Assembly: GCA_003427395.1 (NCBI GenBank)
Contig: BFEA01000561.1
Span: 541,043-573,680 of the forward strand
Origin: Chara braunii
Taxonomy: Eukaryota; Streptophyta; Charophyceae; Charales; Characeae
Length of the DNA stretch: 32,638 bases
Direction of reading: 5' to 3'
Shown here: one piece after another, positions 28,101 through 32,638 of the stretch
How the letters are laid out: each line of letters begins with the position of its first letter
How positions within the stretch are numbered: the first letter of the stretch is position 1
Program-made: the position numbers and the translations under genes
Notes under the pieces: model-generated
What the model was told of the DNA's origin: nothing
Database searches by the model: none
The model's input: only the letters and a program-made list of their open reading frames with translations

Positions 28101-29403
28101 CCAAGTGATATTAAAAAACTCCTGGATAAAAACCCAAGAGGGTTATTCTCTGGGTGCAGGCTCCTGTCCGGGTGCATTCGGGAGAACATGGATTGGTAAA
28201 GGAATCATCTAGATAAAGGACGTCTGGGACACAGTTGCAGGTGACTGGATAGCTGATCAAGAGCTCAGGGCCAGGCTTCCCAGAGTACACAACGTCATAC
28301 TCAACTTTGATAAAGTCAAACAGGCCATCCCGCCCCACTGGGTTACAAAACTACGCCCGGGGTCCATATGGGCGCAAGGTACCTGGCTGGCCGACCCGGA
28401 GGAACAAGGAATCATATGGAAAGTCCTGGGCCCTGACCTAAGCCAAGAGACCAAAGCCCAAAAGTGGTCCATATAAGGGGGACTCAGAAATGAAAAGACA
28501 CTGAAATTTAGTGAGGAAGCATCTATCCAAGCTTTTGAGGACTGGGAAGAAGTCCGAGTGTGGAAATCAGAACTAAAAAAAAAACAATTCTGCAAATTGT
28601 TCCCTCCACTAGCCGAATCCCTCAAGATAGATCCGCTGCTGTTTGGCTTGGCTGGCGCTGGCTCGACGACCCATTCCAGTAAGGGGACAGGCACAACGCC
28701 ACTTATAGGATGCAAACCAAAGGTTGGAGTCAGGTTGCAGAGGTCAAGGATAAAGAAACAACCGATCCAGACAGCAATGAAGAGACTCCACAACCAGTAT
28801 GGTCAGCAACTCAAGGAATCAGACATGCTCAGTTTATGGAGAGCAATCAGGAAACTTCCTTCACAGAAAGCAGCAGCCATTCTCTGGCTCCAATCGCTAC
28901 AAGTCACATCTTCTGCGGTATGGCTAAGGTCCAAAGGAATGGATATATCGGATAAATGTGCCAGGTGCAACTGGGCCTGGGAATCGGACTCCCACCTTTG
29001 GCTCCAATGCCCTTTCTCCGCAAGAGTCTGGGAATGGTGGAGGGAGAGGTGGAGACAACAGAGTATACGAATTGAGGACTGGTCGGACCTATTCATCCTA
29101 CAAGGTAAATGGAAAATTACGGGCCCCAGCATAAAGGGCCCAAACTACATAGCCAATGTCTGCAGAGGAATCATTCTGTCAGCCATCTGGTGGAGCAGGA
29201 ACGATTTACTTTTCAAAGGAGAAAACCACTGCCTCAAGCACATTCAGAACAAGATTACCTCTGAACTTCGTATCACAATCATTTCTGATTGGCGGTCCAA
29301 GAGCCCTTTGCGTTTCGCGAAGACCTGGGCCCACAAGGGTTTCGGGGCTTCGGTAAGTCCTGAAGGAAATATGCAGTTAGCAGAGTGGTTGAAACAGGCC
29401 TGA
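25156..29403 (+). pseudogene. LINE ORF2: AP-endonuclease, reverse transcriptase, zf-RVT; eight in-frame stops
   Basis: The start is ATG 25156. Endonuclease: residues 13-17 WNLRG, Glu46 in QETK, Asp148/Asn150 in GDWN, Asp214 in RRLDFIL, Asp238-His239 in SDHYPV, so all expected catalytic positions are present. Reverse transcriptase (about 26560-27720): template/primer motifs around KGDKKQVRNYMPIS, first catalytic Asp at 27001 in LDIEKAYD, catalytic pair at 27310-27315 in LADD (usually F/YADD), and LGVQI. The conserved Gly of RQGxPLxP is Val (27181). Then VAWDSVCFPRYQGGLGILDP and, near the end, a zf-RVT knuckle (Cys 28957, Cys 28966, His 28993, Cys 29008). The frame never shifts, but stops lie at 26194, 27109, 27742, 27940, 27967, 28081, 28210 and 28474. 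Ns fall at 25970, 26056, 26174 and 27288. Confidence 0.92.
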
Positions 29404-29586
29404 AGAAGGTAGTATTGCCCGCTGCTAAGAGGTGAAAACGTCTCAATTTCACGTAGGGAAGTAGAATCTTCTTTCCTTTGTTTCTTTTCTCCTTTGTTGT
29501 CCAGTTGAGCATTTATTTGTTAAAAAAGGTTGGCTTTATGGGACGCTGGACCCGGTTTCCAGATGGAAAAAAAAAAAAAAAAAAAA
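29404..29586 (+). other. LINE 3' UTR with terminal hairpin and poly(A)
   Basis: A short T-rich 3' UTR, then GGGACG and the hairpin CTGGA-cccggtt-TCCAG (29546-29562), then four bases and 20 A (29567-29586). The hairpin recurs at 4647, 8006, 12210 (minus) and 31431. Plant L1/SINE pairs with a shared 3' stem-loop are known, so it may be the RT recognition structure. Confidence 0.6.
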
Positions 29587-29760
29587 TTATGGCCTCGTAG
29601 TTTTCCATCTTTAGCAGAACATTCGTCCTCCTTTTGCACATTTGGTTAGTTGTGCGGCGAGGCCCTCAGTCCCACTACGTCAGCGGATTGGATTCGAGTA
29701 CGCACCGGTTCCAGCCATCTGATCAGACAACTCACCGCCGCACTGCGCACGTACTCAAAA

Positions 29761-29935
29761 GGCACACTTACGGGCAATACTCACACGAGGACTTTTTCCG
29801 CAAAGCTCTGAACGTAGGCACACTTACGGGCAATACTCACACGAGGACTTTTTCCACAAAGCTTTGGACGTGATTGCAGCCACGTGCATCCTGGTTTGCC
29901 TGTAATTGCAGTCAGATGCATTCTGGAAAGTGCTA
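29761..29935. repeat. 56-bp tandem duplication followed by a 32-bp duplication
   Basis: GGCACACTTACGGGCAATAC begins at 29761 and 29817, and the units differ at few positions. Then ATTGCAG.CA.[G/A]TGCAT[C/T]CTGG occurs twice (about 29873 and 29911). Confidence 0.9.
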
Positions 29936-31424
29936 GGGTGATTACGCCCTAAGCCCCCGCGAAAATATTCAAACGGAACATTAAACCCCCACTACCGGTA
30001 GTGGCGTGAAGGGAATGTGCGGACCATGGATGTCACAACAGCTTTCCATTCAGAGACATCAGAGCACGGTTCCAATTGGGGGAGCAAAGGGGTGTGGAGG
30101 GAGGACCTTTTGATTGCCAAGAGGGTGTGCTTTGTTGGAAGTGTTTCAGCTATGATGTGCAGTTCGCCTCTGTTAGGTGGTGCCAGTGTGTGCAGTTGTC
30201 GGAATTGGAGGGGTTTTGTACGGGGACGTCTATGTGTGTACATATACCTATCTATGTGGGAGATTTTAGCTTGGCCTAGGCTTTAGCAAGTTATGGTCTA
30301 AAGTTCTATTGAGATTTCAAGTAGATAGGAAGTTATCGGGAAAAGTAGACTAATGATTACACAAGAAAGGGGAACCACTCTTCATTAAAAATCTTGAAAG
30401 TTCTCACGTGGTTCAATAGGGAGTGCAGAATCATTATCGTAGATAGCTTAAGCGTGGAAGACCATCCAGAAAATTCGACCTGATCAAATAATCTATCCGA
30501 GGGACTAACTTTCGATGCACGATATACGGGTCAGTCTTAAGGCGTTTTACCGAGCGTATGCCTATGCTACGGCGATCCAGAAAACACCCTCGGCTACCTC
30601 TGCGATTGCATGTAAAAGCATTCCCACTTGGGTCAGTAGCTCGGCAGGGATACGCCCACCTAAGGGATGGTGACAGCTCTCGCAGGTGGAGGTAGGTTGT
30701 ACCTCGCGAGGACTTTGTCTTGTCGCAAAGAGCCGTGAGAAGTATAGCTAGCGCACACGGTCGGAGTGGTATTCTGCTGACGCAAGAACTCATGCATGAT
30801 GCGACCGTGAGGTCCGACACCAAAAATATTTTATATATATATGGGTGTGAGACCGACGCGTGCAACAACGGGTACGTGGAAACGTGTCCGGATTCGGACT
30901 AAGATTATAAGTTGCATGGTGTTTATTAGCATTCGAGGGGGCCAGTCGAGGCGGACAAAGTTTTTTTTTTCGTTTTTGGAGAGTGAACAGGTCTGTGGAA
31001 ATGCGTCTACGTTCGGGAGCTGTGTGTTGCGGCACACATATGTGGAAATGTGTCTGTGTTCAGGAGTTTTGTGCTCTGGTAGTCGACAGGTTTTTGGTGG
31101 GGCGTTCGTTTCCTGCCCAGGGAGCGGGTCAGGCCAGTGCATAGTTTGGTTGTGTGCGGACGCGGCGAGTGATGGAGGGGAAGTTATTGGAGACATTCAC
31201 AATGACGGACGTGAAGGGGAATTTATAGGAGAGAGAGTCCGTTATCGGAGAGAACGGTGCGAGCATCGGAGTGTCGTCGTGTGGTGGTCGGGGCAGTGCG
31301 TGGGGGGGGGATGGGGTTGTTGTTACAGCTCGGCTACCAATGGTCAATTTCGATCAGATGGTCCTTTTCGGGTTGAAGAGGCAGGTTGCAGCATGTGCAA
31401 ACCTTTGGCATGAGGAACTATATT
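29936..31424. other. Unassigned DNA, partly GT-rich
   Basis: TGTGGAAATG[T/C]GTCT..GTTC.GGAG occurs at about 30993 and 31041, with a weaker copy at 30877. A 573-nt plus frame (30841-31413) is Gly/Cys/Ser-rich and follows the GT-rich repeats, so it is not called. Confidence 0.4.
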
Positions 31425-31466
31425 TGGACGCTGGACCCATTTTCCAGCAAGTGTTGCTCCCCCACG
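31425..31466 (+). repeat. Dispersed GGACGC-hairpin motif, copy 5
   Basis: GGACG, then CTGGA-cccattt-TCCAG (31431-31447), then CAAGTGTTGCTCCCCCAC. The stem is perfect. Confidence 0.65.
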
Positions 31467-31750
31467 ATGGATTGGAGCCTCTGGTCAGCCTGCTAGGTGT
31501 GGGGGCTCGTATCACCATCCCTAGTAAGGTCTCATGAGGTTTTATGTACGTATATATAATGTACATATACAAAGTTATATACATAGTAATAATATATATG
31601 TATGTTACTCTGTTTGCCATAACTGTTGTTTTTTTTTTCCGGCACAGTGCCCAAGGCCAAAAATAGAATGGTACAAATTCCAGATTCAGGGGAAGCATGG
31701 TCGCCAACCTACTTTATGAGTTGGAGTCCCTCCCCTATGACAGTTCGAGC

Positions 31751-31822
31751 AAAAAAAAAAAAAAAGAGGGTTTAAAAAAAAAAAAAAAAAAAAAGGGTTT
31801 AAAAAAAAAAAAAAAAAAAAAA
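31751..31822. repeat. A-runs separated by GAGGGTTT / GGGTTT
   Basis: Long A-runs are interrupted twice by (A)GGGTTT(A), giving a short tandem of poly(A)-GGGTTT units. Confidence 0.85.
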
Positions 31823-31989
31823 GGAATAAGGAAAAAGCTACAGGGGGATGAAAGAGTACGAAAAAAGTAAAAAAAAAAATGTCTTGACCTGGGGAATTGT
31901 AGTACCTAAGCCAGCAAGGGACAGGTAGATGTCGAAATGAACAATATGTAAGTTTGGCTTAAACTACCAGTGCTTGGCCCAACTATTGA

Positions 31990-32095
31990 TGTCGAGCCGA
32001 GAAACGTCCTGCGCGCCAAGTTTTGTCGAGTCGTCGCCCCGTCGTTTCGATTATCTTTTAGCTGGCGCCTCCAACCATTGTGGTCCGGTAGGCCG
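31990..32095 (-). repeat. Dispersed repeat C, copy 3 (inverted)
   Basis: TTTTAGCTGGCGCCTCCAAC, followed by CATTGTGG, is the reverse complement of the CCAAATGGTTGGCGGCGCCA region at 11558-11577, with a few differences. The flanking CGTCGTTTCGAT part corresponds to the CGAAAACAA tract. Confidence 0.55.
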
Positions 32096-32109
32096 AAACC
32101 CATCAGTAG

Positions 32110-32638
32110 CGGCGCGTTAACGGAAAACGTCCGCGACCGATGTATGGGCTAAGTACTGGTGGCTTAAAATGAAAAAAGGGGAAAAAAAAAGGAGGGTACG
32201 TAAAGAAAAGTCCAAAGAAAAAAAAAAACATACATAAAAGGGCAAAAAAGTTGATCTACTGTAAGAAATAACCAAATTGAAAATCTTTGGTGCTGGCATC
32301 AACGGATGCTAAGGAGGGGTGGCTAGCTCGATGATGGCGGAACCATGTGACCCCAGCACACTTCTTTTTGCCCCAATCCAAGCAGATGATGTGCCAAAGG
32401 TCTGTCTTCACTCGATGGTGTAGTTGTTGAACTGAAGCAGGCTAGTCATTTCTGACCATAGCATTACGGTGCCACCATAGATGCTACATCATTGTTGCCT
32501 TGGTGGTTTCATATACATCAGGTTCAATAAGTTCGGCACGCGATACCTGGAAAAAAAAAAAAAAAAAGGTGGTGGGCAGAAAGGAAAGCAAAAAGATACA
32601 CGGAAGAAGGGGGGAGAGAGAGAAAACAAAAAAAAAGA
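32110..32638. other. Unassigned DNA to window end
   Basis: A-rich and GA-rich stretches at 32170-32235 and 32550-32638. No supportable gene. Confidence 0.4.

Larger units (their letters stand above)
22692..29586 (+). mobile_element. Degenerate L1-type LINE (non-LTR retrotransposon)
   Basis: The order is ORF1 (nucleic-acid binding), an extra ORF, ORF2 (AP-endonuclease, reverse transcriptase, zf-RVT), a short 3' UTR and a 20-nt poly(A) (29567-29586). Such elements copy by target-primed reverse transcription: the endonuclease nicks DNA and the RT extends from the nick on the element RNA. This copy cannot be autonomous because of many internal stops. No RNase H domain is apparent. The coordinates given start at the ORF1 ATG; the true 5' end lies upstream. 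Confidence 0.9.

Noticed and set aside
25156-29403. Stop-codon reassignment or readthrough explaining the ORF2 stops
   Set aside because: All three stop triplets occur internally, and the element also has a broken ORF1, so decay is simpler.
30841-31413. 190-codon plus-strand open frame
   Set aside because: Gly/Cys/Ser-rich reading that follows GT-rich short repeats, with overlapping open frames on the other strand and no motif.

Overview
The window looks like repeat-rich nuclear DNA of a eukaryote. It has long homopolymers, many microsatellites, intergenic DNA with no operon structure, and a non-LTR retrotransposon as its only convincing coding unit. That retrotransposon has a DUF4283-like ORF1 with a zinc knuckle, and an ORF2 ordered AP-endonuclease, reverse transcriptase, zf-RVT. 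This is the L1-type architecture typical of the green lineage. Degenerate TTTAGGG-like arrays agree with that. A streptophyte alga or plant is the best guess, and a charophyte is plausible, but the species cannot be fixed from sequence alone.

Layout: 0-1.6 kb holds two small foldback or MITE-like elements. 1.85-6.12 kb is a dense nest of transposon remnants. Three copies of one family (ends CAGGGT.ACC, GTTCGGG-rich terminal domains, AT-rich core) lie in both orientations. One has a perfect 8-bp target duplication and one is interrupted by a second element with its own inverted repeats. 6.1-10.3 kb has decayed coding-like fragments, a 210-bp tandem repeat, a pyrimidine-rich ~105-bp minisatellite and two shorter minisatellites. 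11-13.2 kb has a tRNA-like sequence, duplicated hairpin/G-tract units and one hypothetical minus-strand ORF. 13.9-17.1 kb is dominated by CT/CA/GA/CCCT/CATA microsatellites, a triple CCACGTGG repeat and a second tRNA-like sequence. 17.8-18.05 kb is a variant telomere-type array. 19.3-20.6 kb has further tandem repeats and a 16-N gap. 21.1-29.6 kb holds the LINE and its probable leader. 29.6-32.6 kb is unassigned DNA with short repeats.

The LINE is the centrepiece. ORF1 (ATG 22692) carries an early in-frame TAA. Its tail changes frame twice and returns to phase, leading into a C-terminal ORF (24459-25103) of unknown function just before ORF2. ORF2 (ATG 25156, terminal stop 29403) stays in one frame for 4.2 kb but has eight internal stops, so this copy is dead. 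A small hairpin four bases before its poly(A) tail recurs at four other places in the window, with two paired substitutions that preserve the stem. That suggests a shared 3' recognition structure.

No conventional intact host gene, CRISPR array, rRNA or functional tRNA could be supported.
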